Origin: Hydractinia symbiolongicarpus
Lineage: Eukaryota; Cnidaria; Hydrozoa; Anthoathecata; Hydractiniidae
Assembly (NCBI RefSeq): GCF_029227915.1
Contig: NC_079886.1
Coordinates: 23,476,501-23,540,500 of the forward strand
DNA: 64,000 nt
Direction of reading: 5' to 3'
A model generated the notes under the pieces. The model was not told the origin of the DNA and searched no databases. It saw nothing but the letters and a program-made list of their open reading frames with translations. This document shows positions 46,036 to 57,000 of the stretch, one piece after another. The translations under genes and the position numbers were made by a program. The first letter of the stretch is position 1. Each line of letters opens with the position of its first letter.

Positions 46036-46689
46036 CCAAATAATTAATAATACAAATCTCAAATAATCAAAGCTCAAATACTCATACATCAAATATTATA
46101 CATTGACATATAAAAAAGACTTTAACAGCTTTATTGTTGTTAAATACAAACGTCAGGGGCGGATACATACCACGTCAAAGACGTCAAGTGACGAAGGTGA
46201 ATTGTCTACCTGTATAACGGACGATGTCAATCGAGAGGGGCATAGTAGTGCGTAAAGTTCTTTTTATGTAAACAACGTGCGCCAACGAGCGGGAGTTGAT
46301 ATAAAATAGGGGACCAACGGCTCAGGGTGCCGCAGAGCCACGTATGTGCGTTGTATCTGTTTTAATTTGCATGGTGCGTGATTGTTTTGACGAATATAGT
46401 CTATGGTCCGTTAAGCGGTAGTGTTTCTCACGGCGGTAAAAGTCATACAAATCTACAGGGTTGAGCAAACCTGTAACATAGACTAGTGACATATATAGTC
46501 CGTGCGGCACGATTTTTGAGTGAAAAAAAAGGTAGCCGCCCTTAACGATATAATTCGAATTACCAGTCTAGTGACTTAGCAGTCCGCTGGATACGATTAC
46601 CCCTGTGAAAAAAGGTTCTTTCTTGTTAAACATGGCTTTAAAAACCATGTCTGACAAGGTGACTAGTGCTTTTTTAAGTAGAATGTCGA

Positions 46690-46857
46690 TGTAATGAAAG
46701 AAATTTTTAACTCCCGCATTGGTGATTTGTCAAAATTACCTACAATAAATTTTTCGCAGCTGCTGGAGAATGGAAGTGTATTAAAATATAGGTTAGTTCC
46801 TTTGGACTTTCCTACAAAGTTTGTTTGAAACAACTCGGAAACACTCATTGCTTTGAG
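46690..46857 (+). CDS. Possible upstream exon of the OTU-hAT gene
   Basis: A GT donor follows base 46857 (tttgag|gtaggt) in the phase needed by the exon at 47075, where AG plus C makes Ser before SEASGNCLY. In that frame ETLIAL precedes the junction, but a TGA stands ten codons upstream. An alternative frame is open from 46690 (VMKEIFNSRIGDLSKLP). The start codon is not determined. Confidence 0.35.
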
Positions 46858-47074
46858 GTAGGTTTATTTAAACTTTTTTCTGATCCCCAAAGCTTTGTTT
46901 TTGTTAATAGACTGTGAAGTTATAACAATGCAATTTTCAGTCATAAAATAATTTTATTTTTCCAAACGTGTCATAAACAAATATATAAATGGTAGCTGAG
47001 TTGTGTTGTTATGTTTGTGAATGTATTAATAGCTAGGCACAAGACTCAGATTGGCTTTGTTTTTCTTGTTTTAG

Positions 47075-50000
47075 CTCTGAAGCAAGTGGAAACTGCTTAT
47101 ACAGCTCGGTATCATTAATGTTGTCAGGTGACAATTCATTGTGCCATGATTTAAGGTTACTTATTTCTTTAGAGTTGTTTATTAATGCTGAATCTTATTC
47201 TACGCATCCCCTTCTATACTCTATTTGAACTATTTGAACAAGGACAACTAAATAATAACCAACTTTTTAAAAATTTCAAGCAAGTATTTGATATATCTGA
47301 TAAAGATTACCCCCATGGTTCTTCACTTACAGAATTAGTGCAATTTGAAGCTCTGTATAATTGCAAAAACGGCAGATGGGCAGGTCTTTTTGACATACTT
47401 GCCCTTTCTACTGTCATTAATCACAATATAAATGTAGCATACCCCGAATGCGGCGAAACATGTTATAAGTTATTGTTTGCGGAGAAAGTTCAACCTCGAA
47501 TCCCCAATGAAAACATAGCTTCTCACATAGAGCTTTGTTATGTTATGCATGGTTATGTATCCAGACCAGGTGAAAATTATAAACCAAACCATTTTGTTCC
47601 CTGTATACGTTTGTTAAATCATAGTAGTAAGCGTAAATCCTTTTCCAATGAAAAAAAACTTGTAAAAAAAATTAAAACTGTGGGTTTTGCTAGTGATAAA
47701 GTACAAGCAAAGTTATCATTTTGGACCGATAAATGCAGCGATAAGCTTGTATTACCTAAAGTAAAAAGTATGTCCACACAAAACAGCTTGCTGATAACTA
47801 AAATAAATAGTACTGATTCAATAAAAAGTTCATCTACGTATAATTCTAAAAATAGTTTAACGGTTTCCATTTCTACTTCCAATGCCAGCCAAGTTTTTGG
47901 AAAAAATTCTACTTTTACTTCATCTGCTAATCTTTCTTCCCCTGTATCCTTTTTGTCCCAAAAACCTTTATTATTTCCTTCATTTTTCTCACAATCATCA
48001 TCAAAAGCAGGTTGCTCATCTCTTGTCACTTCTTCAATAAATGAGTGGGATGTTGCTGGATATAGGGACAAATGTAAAGGTCTTAGGCCAGAAGAATTAT
48101 ATAATTTGATAAAAAATGTTCACAAATGTGAAGACAATTTTGTTTTTCCTAAAAAAAAATCTAGAAGTTTTTGTTGGGAATGGCTTAAGTCATTTAGTTG
48201 GCTATGTTATTCTGCAAGCCAAGATGGTGCATACTGTCTTCCTTGTGTTTTATTTGGAGACAAATTTCCAACCAAGGCATATAAAATAAAGAAACTGTTG
48301 CGTGAGCCATTAACATATTGGCCTGATGCATGTGCTGCTTTCAAGCGCCATGAAAATGTTCCCAATGGAATACATAGTGATACCATAGTTGCTTTTACCT
48401 CACTGATAAATGCTGTTGAAGGTAAATCCGAACCAATTGATGTCTTAATTGACAACCAAAGGAAAACTGTTGTATTAGAAAACCGAAAAAAACTGATTCC
48501 CATTACAGATGCCATCATATTGTGTGGGTGGCAAGGTATTGCACTAAGAGGACATCGTGATGATGCTAAGTATCATCCAGTTCCAGGGGAATATTCAGTA
48601 GGGAGAACTGGCAATTTTGTAGAATTGCTGAATTTTCGAGTTCGAGGTGGTGATACTGATTTGAAAGAGCATTTATCAAAATGCCCTAAAAACGCAACAT
48701 ATATTTCCAAAACCACTCAAAATGATTTAATAAATTGTTGTGGTGAGGTAATAACTAATAAAATTGTTTCTGAAATTAGGAAGAATAAATTTTTCCCTGT
48801 CCTGGCTGATGAACTTTTAGATTGTTCTAATAAGGAACAACTTTCTTTAGTAATCCGTTATGTTGATTCAAGTAGAAATATCAAGGAAGATTTTCTTAAA
48901 TTTCTTCATTGTAAAGAGGGTTTAACAGGTGCAGATTTAGCCCAGCTTATGTTGTCTGCTCTGCAAAATTTAAATCTAGATTTCAGTAATTGCAGGGGCC
49001 AGGGTTATGATGGGGCTGGTAATGTTGCTGGACATTTAAATGGTTTATCAGCTCGTCTTCTGTCAGTTAACAAAAAGGCTATTTATGTTCATTGTCATAG
49101 CCACCGTTTAAACCTTTGTGTTGCTAAATCTTGTTCCATCACGCTGGTAAGAAATGCTATGAACAAAATTAAAGAAATTTCCAACTTCTTTAACTTTTCA
49201 CAAAAAAGGCAACAGCTCCTTGAAAAAAATGTCATTCAATATTGTCCTAATTCTGATAAGTCTAAACTTAAAGATGTCTGCCGAACACGGTGGATTGAGC
49301 GTATTGATGGCATGGAAGTTTTTCAAGAACTTTATGTTGCAATTTATGTGACCCTTGATGATATGATAGTTAATTCAAATAAAATTGTCAATAATGACAC
49401 TGCCACCAAAGCACACTCTTTTTAATGAAATTTCTACCTTTGAGTTCATTGTATCTGTTGTTGTGACCAGAAATGTTTTGGCACTAACACATGGTGTTGC
49501 AACTTTGCTTCAAGATAGAAGTATTGATATTACAGATAATGTTCAATACATTACTAATTTGAAAAATACAACTATGAGTTGCAGGAACAATGTAGATTTT
49601 TTTCACAACTCATGGTACAAGGAGGCATTAGATGTTGGGGAAAGTGTAGGAGTTGAGGAGAAAATGAAACGGGTTATCAGAAGGCAAACATTAAGGGACA
49701 ACCAACCTGCTATCAGTCCAAAGGATTATTATAAAAAAGCCTTAACCATACCAATTTTGGACCATTTAAACAGTGAACTTAACTCGAGGTTTGATTTTGA
49801 AAACTTTGTAGTGTATAATGGATTGTGCATTGTACCAGCCAAAGTAGTTTCAATGGTTTACTCCAACAAAGATTGGAAGAGCAAATTTAAAAGGTTTGTA
49901 GATTTTTACAAATCTGACATGCCAAATCCTCTTGCTCTAGAGTCTGAGTTAGAGCTGTGGGAAAAGTTTGCTTTGGATTATCAGGGTACAAGACCTGAAA

Positions 50001-50272
50001 CCATTGTTCAAACTTTAAAGTCAATAAACCTGTCTCTATTTACTAATATAAATGTTGCTATTCGCATTCTTGCTACTATCCCTATTACTTCATGTGAATG
50101 TGAAAGAAGTTTTTCATCATTAAGACGATTAAAAGATTATTGCCGTAGTACCATGACAGAAGATCGTCTTAATGGCCTTTCCTTAATGTACATTCATCAA
50201 GAAATTATTCCAAAGGTAGATGATGTACTTAATATTTTTGCCCGAGATCCTAGAAGATTACAGTTAATTTAA
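47075..50272 (+). pseudogene. hAT transposase with N-terminal OTU/vertnin-like domain (two frameshifts)
   Basis: After the acceptor ttgttttag, SEASGNCLYSSVSLMLSGDN is an OTU-like motif (usual GDGNCLF) with the Cys kept. LRLLISLELFINAESYSTHP follows, and after a frame change near 47215, WAGLFDILALSTVINHNINV completes the vertnin/OTU pattern. A Ser-rich linker (about 47640-48030) leads to a TTF zinc finger (FCWEWL...YCLPCVLFG), a DUF4371 region (GRTGNFVELLNFR), the hAT core (LADELLDCSNKEQLS, GQGYDGAGN, HCHSHRLNLC, CRTRWIERID) and, after a one-base shift near 49412, the C-terminal dimerisation block (TSCECERSFSSLRRLKDYCR) with the catalytic Glu. OTU proteins are ubiquitin-type cysteine proteases; activity here is not shown. 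Almost intact otherwise, so recently mobile. Confidence 0.85.
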
Positions 50273-50737
50273 ATTCACTTAAAACTTAATACATATTTAG
50301 ACAATTTACTTTATCCTTACTTACCCATACTTACCTCTACTTACTCATCTTTCGCTAAGTCTTACTTTTAAGTTGGTAATTATACACTTAACATCTTAGG
50401 TTCACCCTAAAAGTTTCTCAACTTTGGATTTTCTGAAGTCCTAACTCCTATTTTATAACATACATTTATTAAAATGCTTTGAGCACAACCCCTGATTTAT
50501 ATGTTAATGCTGCTTTTTAGCAAGAGTCCTTTCAGTTTATAAATTTACTTTTTGAGCCTTGTTCTTTATATGCCATATCCTTTGTTTTTTTTATATATTT
50601 TACTGAAATAGTTCTTGCACATTCATTTTTTAAATTTGTTTTTATATAATTCTTTGTTATCATGTCAACCCGGTATACTGATGTTAGATGTCAGATTCAT
50701 GTTAGATTCAATTTGTCCATGGTTTTCTACATTACGT

Positions 50738-50771
50738 GATGTGCAAGAAAGAAGAAAGAAGAAAGAAGATT
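50738..50771. repeat. (GAAAGAA)n microsatellite near the hAT right end
   Basis: AAGAAAGAAGAAAGAAGAAAGAAG, about three 7-bp units, lies inside the 3' region of the hAT element. Confidence 0.8.
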
Positions 50772-51004
50772 TTTATGGGTTATTAATGTAACCCTTCAAG
50801 TTTTCAAAAAACATTATTTTGGAATACCAGCTGCTTTGAAAAAGTAGCTAGATTTATGTTGTTTTTTCTTTTAATTTATTCTTATGAAATGTCTGATAAG
50901 TATACATTAAAAAATGATAATTCGGGCATTTGCGACAAAAAATTTTTGGCTTCACGAAAAATTTTGACTAAGGACTTTTTAAACCTGTATCCGCCCCTGA
51001 ACGT

Positions 51005-51840
51005 GGCCTTATATTTACTCCATTACATCGTATATTTTGTATTTGCAACCAATAGCAACCAATACCCTGATGGTTTTATTGACAAGTGTATTAAAACATT
51101 TTTAGATGAAATCTTTCTTCCTAAACAGCTTACTGTAGAAAAAGAACAATTATTTTTATTTTTACTATATTTAGGTATATTATCTCTACAACTCTGAACT
51201 AGCCTGGTTAACTCTTTTAACAAATCCCTTCCAGTCTGTAGTCTTAACTGATTTTTACATCATAAGTTCATTTGTCACCGCTCTTTAAATTCCAAGATCG
51301 TGTTCCTAAAGTTTTTCTATTAAATGTCATATATCAATTTAAGTGTAGTAGTTTGCAAGACTACTTATTATGGCAAAACTAACCGACATTTTAAAGTGAG
51401 AGCTTCTAAACACTTAGGAGTGTCACCGGTTACGGGTAAGGGTGTCAATTGCACCCAGTCTACGGCTGTCAAAGATCATCTATTCTCTTGTGTTATGGAA
51501 TCGTTTAACAACTTCATTGTCATAACATCAGCACAAAACAATTTTTTTTGGAAATTAAGAAAAGTTTCATGATCTATAGAGATAAACCAGCTCTTAATAG
51601 GAATATATTACATATCCATTGTACTTATTTGATAAGTTTCATTAATCACTCTTCTAGGAATACAGCAATCGTGCGTATGCTGAAGTGTGATAATGACTTG
51701 TCGATATTAGGAAGTCATTTTACGTTACATTACAAATTACGTGTTATATGTTAACAACTTTGTATTATGACTGCAGATGGCCGAAGTAACAGCCAAAAAC
51801 TTTCGTTAAATAAATTGGATTTGTCGACTCGCTTATGTCT
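51005..51840 (+). mobile_element. Penelope-like element 3' end, copy 1 (RT end and GIY-YIG endonuclease)
   Basis: 51060-51200 reads NQYPDGFIDKCIKTFLDEIF and LFLLYLGILSLQL, the distal reverse transcriptase region of cnidarian Penelope-like elements. 51240-51330 reads FKFQDRVPKVF..NVIYQF. 51345-51600 gives TTYYGKTNRHFKVRASKHLG and IYRDKPALNRNI, the GIY-YIG endonuclease with its YxGKTxRxxxxRxxEH core. The 3' UTR has GCGTATGCTGAAGTGTGATA and GATGGCCGAAGTAACAG, ending about 51840 (GACTCGCTTATG). Frame shifts occur near 51200, 51345 and 51550. The hAT element abuts its 5' side. Confidence 0.75.
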
Positions 51841-52076
51841 TTTTTATTCGTCATTTTCTGCATGAGTCAATTATACATTGAACTAGTAATAATAAACTTT
51901 GTAAAAGCTTAATCTAAAACAAGTAGTTGTGAAGCTAGATTATTTTGAAGATTAAAATAACCCTGCAAGCTTATTGCATTTTAAAAGGCGTTTTTCTACC
52001 CCATGACACCTGAATACTACATTTTTAAAGGGCGCGAGTAGAAACCCCCGTGACGCTGATTTGATCATGATTATTT
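51841..52076. other. No gene recognised
   Basis: A/T-rich spacer between the Penelope-like 3' end and the 2A-bearing frame. Nothing supported. Confidence 0.4.
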
Positions 52077-52298
52077 ATGTTTTCAAGATTTGATAAACCT
52101 ATGCGGTTGAAAAAGTTTTTCTTTGCGATGTTAACACTGTTACTATCCGGTGATATTGAAACAAATCCTGGTCCGTACGCTATTTTAAAGTCAGTGCAAG
52201 GATCATTTCACCAAGGCGATCCAAGGTTAGTAACGTTTATTGGTACACAATGCATGTGTAATTCTCTCTTTGCAATAGTTTGGTCAGTCATTAAATAG
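52077..52298 (+). pseudogene. Transposon protein N-terminus with a 2A-like (GDIETNPGP) ribosome-skipping motif
   Basis: ATG at 52077. A basic/hydrophobic leader (RLKKFFFAMLTLLLS) is followed by GDIETNPGP at 52149-52175. The D-x-E-x-N-P-G-P signature of 2A peptides makes the ribosome skip the last Gly-Pro bond; here that is at 52172/52173. After it comes LKSVQGSFHQGD and GTQCMCNSLFAIVWS, then TAG. Beyond the stop the same frame continues SIWNTGDLDHVLCEG, so a single nonsense change is likely. The downstream domain (QGSFHQGD...GTQCxxNSL) recurs in invertebrate transposon proteins; its Cys suggests a peptidase-like fold, but I cannot name it. 2A-like sequences are known in invertebrate retrotransposons. 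Confidence 0.6.
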
Positions 52299-52952
52299 GA
52301 CTCGATTTGGAACACCGGCGATCTTGATCATGTACTTTGCGAGGGAACTGTGATCCCAAACTTGCTATTAACATCTTTCTTTGCATTTATTAAAATCATA
52401 TTTTTATAATTGCATAATATAGCATGTGAAAATAATCGAGATTTTAATTTTGAAATTTTAAAATATCCTTCACCCAGCATATTTCTTGATTTCTATCTTT
52501 CAAGTTCAAGGTTTTCCATGTTATTTGAAACCTTTGTTTTTCTGTGTACGTTGTTAATGGTAGAAATCGTCAAGCCCCTTGTTATTTATTTAAACATTGA
52601 GTTTTGGAAAAATTAATGCACATGCTTGTAGCCCAGCTGAGGAAAAATATTAGACATTAAATAATCTGAAATCAGGACTTTTAACCTAAAATATACATTA
52701 AAGGGAAGACTGTGTCATTTGTATTTCTGCTGTTTTGTTTTATTCCATTATTCGTTTACTTTTCCTTTGACAAATTTTTTTTTTCAGACAAATTAGAAAA
52801 AAAATAAATGTCGATACACTGAGAGCACGTTGTTGCAATCAGCAAAGAGAAAATCAAGGGCATGTTACTTTTAATAATTATCAAAAATGACACACGCCAC
52901 TTTTATTAACACTAACTATTATTTTCAATTTAAATACTATTTTTTTTCAAGA

Positions 52953-53445
52953 ACAAACTAAAAATAAAGTTGTGCATCCGGAAATTGTAGAAGGTATGTC
53001 ACATTTTTCTTCAATTTTGATGTCATATCTTACTTGAAATCACTACCTTATTTATCTTTATGAAGGACAATCTATCATTGGGAAAAGTTAGTTGGAATGT
53101 TACACTTATTTTCACTACAATGTTAAAATTTACTGGGAAAATATCAATTTTATAAAACATATATAATCTCGCTTATCACTTAGGTAAGGGTACTGAGCAG
53201 GAAGCTAGCAAAAAAGGTATAGACGTATACAGTATTTTTTGCAGTACATTCACTTCTTTACATTTTTAACTTTAATCTTACTTTTTAGAATTGACGTTTG
53301 AAGCTTATATGGAGTTTAAAAAGGAGAATTCTGGCCCTCGGTCGCGAAACTCTTTTCAATGGTGGGTGCGGCACGGGGGTCAGGATTCAGCCAACTTTAA
53401 ATGGCGAAAGTCAAAACAAAATAAAAAAATATAAAAAAAATAAAA
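52953..53445 (+). pseudogene. Candidate short exons of a transposon relic
   Basis: Three AG..GT-bounded stretches: 52953-52993 (EQTKNKVVHPEIVE), 53185-53216 (GTEQEASKK) and from 53289 (LTFEAYMEFKKENSG, RNSFQWWVRHG) to about 53440. Each has plausible splice borders but the set was not proven to be one gene. No domain recognised. It sits between the 2A-bearing frame and a Mutator-like domain, and may be part of one relic. Confidence 0.25.
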
Positions 53446-54147
53446 GCAATCAAAAGCATACCCACGTCAATGCAAAAATACATTAAATACGCCATACATA
53501 CGCATTAAATTTATACATATATACTATTTATTTATTTATTCTTATTTATTAGCTTTTTATTTTTAACTTGTTGCTCCTAGAAAAAAACCCTGTTTTTAAG
53601 AAAAATTGTGATTTTATTATTTTGGGCGTATTTATGCAGAATTTTCTCTTTCAGATGATGTATGCATTAATTACCTTTTTTAACGAAAAACGTTGCAAAA
53701 ACTTTGTTTTGTAGACTTAGGTGAAAATTTTTCACCTTAGCAACAGTTTTTATCAAAACTTCACACTCTTAGTAGGTCTTCTTAGATACTTTTAAAGTGT
53801 ATATATTTTGTAACAAACTGCTGGGGAGATGTCTTGTAATAAACAAAATTCGCAAAGAAAGAGGCAAAGAAAGCCCCCTCAAAATAGACACTCAAAAATA
53901 AATGTGAAATGGAAGAAACTAAATACAAAGAATAAGAGCATGAATGTACCTGATGATAATATACACAACACAGACTACTTCAAGACTACAAGACTACACA
54001 AGACTGTGTCAAGACTACACAGACTACACAACACAGACTACTTCATTCTTTTTAATTACTCAATTTTAAAAATTTTAATTAAGCCACTGTTAGTTTGTCC
54101 TGAATGAAATTGTCATCAACAGTTAACTATATTCTCGAAATTTTATC

Positions 54148-54458
54148 AAGGTTATAGGATTTGGCAAAACAAAAAGGATGCACCAGAATACTGGAAAGCC
54201 AGTCATGTGTGTCACATAAACCATACCAAATCATCCGGTGCAATGGGGGCAGCTGGTGCAACAAAAATATTTAATCGTTCTGTGGAGAAAAAAAATTTAA
54301 TCTACTTAGAATATTTAGGAGATCAGGTTCCTTATAAAAATTATTACGTTCAACCAATATGTCCAAAAAGGACTTGGAAACCAGCTGCGGAATACGCCAT
54401 TTCGGAATTAGCGCAGCTTTATTTAATTTTCCTGCAAGTGGTGCAAGTTGAACTTTAA
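54148..54458 (+). pseudogene. Mutator-like transposase domain fragment
   Basis: The frame reads YWKASHVCHINHTKSSGAM, GATKIFNRSVEKKNLIYLEY and LGDQ. The C-x2-N(H/Y)xxSSGxMxxxGAxxIFxRSVEKxxLxYxxYLGDGD pattern is that of a Mutator-like transposase domain common in invertebrate elements. The following GDGDS part, where catalytic acid residues lie, is altered to GDQVP and then lost. The rest of the frame to 54458 is not recognisable. A relic. Confidence 0.5.
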
Positions 54459-54680
54459 ACCCGGCGGGCTAACATAGTAAAAAACAACAATTTTTAGTGA
54501 GATTTAAATAAGATATCAAGGTGAACACACGCGTAACAAAGATTTTGATTACTGTTTTGGAACATTTTGATTGAAACGGCATTGGACTGTCTTCTTGGAC
54601 AACAATTTAACTGTAAATAATTATTGAAATGCTACGAACTTGTGTAACAAGATATTTTCGTTTTGATCAAACTTTTAAAG

Positions 54681-56119
54681 ATGGGTAAACACACCCGTTG
54701 TGTCATAGGCGTGTGTGATAATGACAACAGATATCCAGAAAGTATGATTAAACACAGTAATGTTAAGGGAAACATAGTCATGCACAGTTTGCCCAAAGAC
54801 AAGGATGTTAGAGCTGCATGGGTTCACCAGATATTAAAAGGAATAAAAGACATAACTTTTGAAAAGGACCTTCCTAAAAACTGCCAAGTTTGTTCCATTC
54901 ATTTTTTGATGGCAAACCCACAAAATAAAAACCAGTTCCAACATTGTTTTTGACCGTTAGCACAAACACATTACCAACACCAAAATCAAGAAGGCCACAT
55001 AAACGTAGTGCTTCTGAATGTCAAAAAAAACACTGAAATTAAGAAAAAAATGTTTGAAATTGGATCACCCTTTGAAGAGCATTCTTACTGTGCATTAAAT
55101 CCAGAAAGAAGTTTAAACGAAATTGGCTCATTAAAAAAGGATATCGGTTGTAACACAGAGAAACAAGAACCAGAGCCCATACCTTTTCAGTTTGCACATA
55201 TTGCGCGTGAGTGTGATGTGTGCAACTTCACAGGTCTTGCCATGAAATGTTTAAAGCCATTTTTGACTTGCTGAAGCCAAAGGCAGCTATAATGAATTAT
55301 TGGGATGGTCAAAAAAGAGCATCCTTTGATCATTGATCCAGTACTTTTGCCTATTACAAAGTCTGGACCAAAGAAAAAACTTTCTCTTGAACAAGAAATG
55401 TTGCCGACCCTAATGAAACTAAGGATGAATCTTTTAAATGATGATTTGGCACATAGGTTTCAAATTTCAAGTGGAAAAGTATCACAAATTTTTATAACAT
55501 GGATTAAACTAATGTCCGAAGAATTATCTACTCTTATAATATCGCCGTCAAGAAGTCAAATAAGAGCGACATTACCTAAATGTTTTAGAAAGTTGTTTCT
55601 AAAAACAAGAACCATCATTGATTGTTCTGAGGTATTTATGGAAACTCCAAGTTCCTTAAAAGTGCATGCTTGTTTATGGAGTGATTACAAACACCATTGT
55701 ACAATTAAGTTTCTAGTGTGCATTACTCCAAATGTTACAGCGTCCCGGATATCTACATTATATGGTGGAAGGAGTTGGGACATTCATATTGTAAGGGACT
55801 CAGGATTTTTAAAATTGCTCGAGCCTTTTGACCAAGTAATGGCAAACCGTGGATTTAAGATGAAAACCGACTTAGCCTTGCAGCAGTGCACATTGAGCAT
55901 ACCCCCCCCCCCCCTAGTGCAGCAAAAGGAAATCAAATGGTTGCTAAGAATGTTACCAATGCATCTAACATAGGTAATGTACGTATATACCTTGAGCAAG
56001 CTATCAAAAGAATGAAAGAATTTCGAATGCTAAAACACCAAAAGCCTGTTTTGTATTTGCCAATTATTTTACGGGTAACAAGTGCATTTGTTAACTTAAA
56101 ACGACCTTTAGCAGAGTAG
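54681..56119 (+). pseudogene. ISL2EU-like THAP + DDE_Tnp_4 transposase, copy 2
   Basis: ATG at 54681 starts a THAP domain: RCVIGVCDNDNRYPE, RAAWVHQI, CQVCSIHF with the final C-x2-H. After frame changes, FDLLKPK and MNYWDG lead into GPKKKLSLEQEMLPTLMKLR, HRFQISSGKVSQIF and IIDCSEVFMETP (first Asp). The SDYKHHCTIKFLV and YGGRSWD blocks follow, then VMANRGFKM, where the second catalytic Asp is Asn. A 13-base run of C (55902-55914) sits at a frame change, after which IGNVRIYLEQAIKRMKEF holds the Glu and VTSAFVNLKRPL ends the protein; TAG at 56117-56119. Inactive but fairly complete. Confidence 0.85.
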
Positions 56120-56159
56120 TATACCACGTATTATTTACATTTTTATTATTTACAAAAGT

Positions 56160-56183
56160 TATATATATATATATATATATATA
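56160..56183. repeat. (TA)n microsatellite
   Basis: About eleven TA units, 40 bp after the stop codon of the THAP/DDE copy 2. Confidence 0.9.
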
Positions 56184-56399
56184 CTATGCATCCACTAATG
56201 ACAACAAGCATTTTGAACAAAGCCATTCGTTAGTGTCTGTTTCGTTTCCTAGCACATTCCTTGCAATCAAAAACAAAATAAAATACATGTGGCGGGTTTT
56301 ACGAAACTAAAAATATATATTTGCCCAGGAAGGACAAGGAACAAATAAACAAAATATAAGTCAGCTTCAAAGGAGTCAACAAAATAACAATCCTGTTCT

Positions 56400-57000
56400 G
56401 AACAAGGGAGAAACAAAGTTAATGGTGTTTTCAACATCACAAATGTCAAAACGACACAATATCAAGGACCTTGATTGTACTTCTATTTAACTGGATGACA
56501 TCCATATTGAAAGAATTTCAACATGGTTTGTATTGGGTGTTAAATTTGATGAACACCTAAGTTGGAATGATCATGTATAGAGTGTAGTATCATGTTGTTA
56601 TGGCGTCTTATCTATATTACATAAACTTAACACATGACACCATTTAAACTACGAAAACAATTAGCTAAAATGCTAGTCTTGTCAAAGCTGGACTTTAACG
56701 ACACTGCTTATGCTCCATTCACAGCTATCCAAATTCTAAAGTTTTGGAAAGTGATGATACATTCAGCCAGCTTTGTATAGAATAAGTACTGCCATACTGA
56801 AGATATAACATGTTTAGGTTTGTTACCTAAACAAAGACGAAAATGGTATTTGATGATCACAGCCTTTAAAAGTGTTCATCAGAAAAATTGGCCAAGGTAT
56901 TTGAAAAATGAAATTTTGTCCACAAAAGAACTCTACAAAATGCCTTTCAACCGACTTCCTAAAGAAATAAGAGAAAAATTATTATTATAATTATTTACTA
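56400..57000 (+). pseudogene. CR1/L2-like LINE reverse transcriptase tail relic
   Basis: In shifting frames: LGVKFDEHLSWNDHV, CYGVLSILHKL, LAKMLVLSKLDFNDTAYAPF and later WPRYLKNEIL. This order (LGVxxDxxLxWxxHV ... L..Y..P) is the thumb/C-terminal region after the RT palm of Jockey-superfamily LINEs. Many stops. It is not close enough by eye to the 26-28 kb LINE to call them the same family. Confidence 0.6.

Larger units (their letters stand above)
46154..50999. mobile_element. Nearly complete hAT-superfamily transposon with 5-bp target duplication (4846 bp)
   Basis: CAGGGGCGGATACA at 46154-46167 is matched in inverted form by TGTATCCGCCCCTG at 50986-50999. AACGT flanks both ends (46149-46153 and 51000-51004). 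The element carries one transposase gene on the plus strand with an OTU-like N-terminus. A solitary copy of the same terminus lies at 14003-14018. A 5-bp TSD and CAGGGGC start are consistent with the hAT5 group as I recall it. Confidence 0.9.

Noticed and set aside
47619-48071. 150-codon minus-strand frame inside the hAT gene
   Set aside because: Shadow of the Ser-rich linker of the plus-strand transposase.
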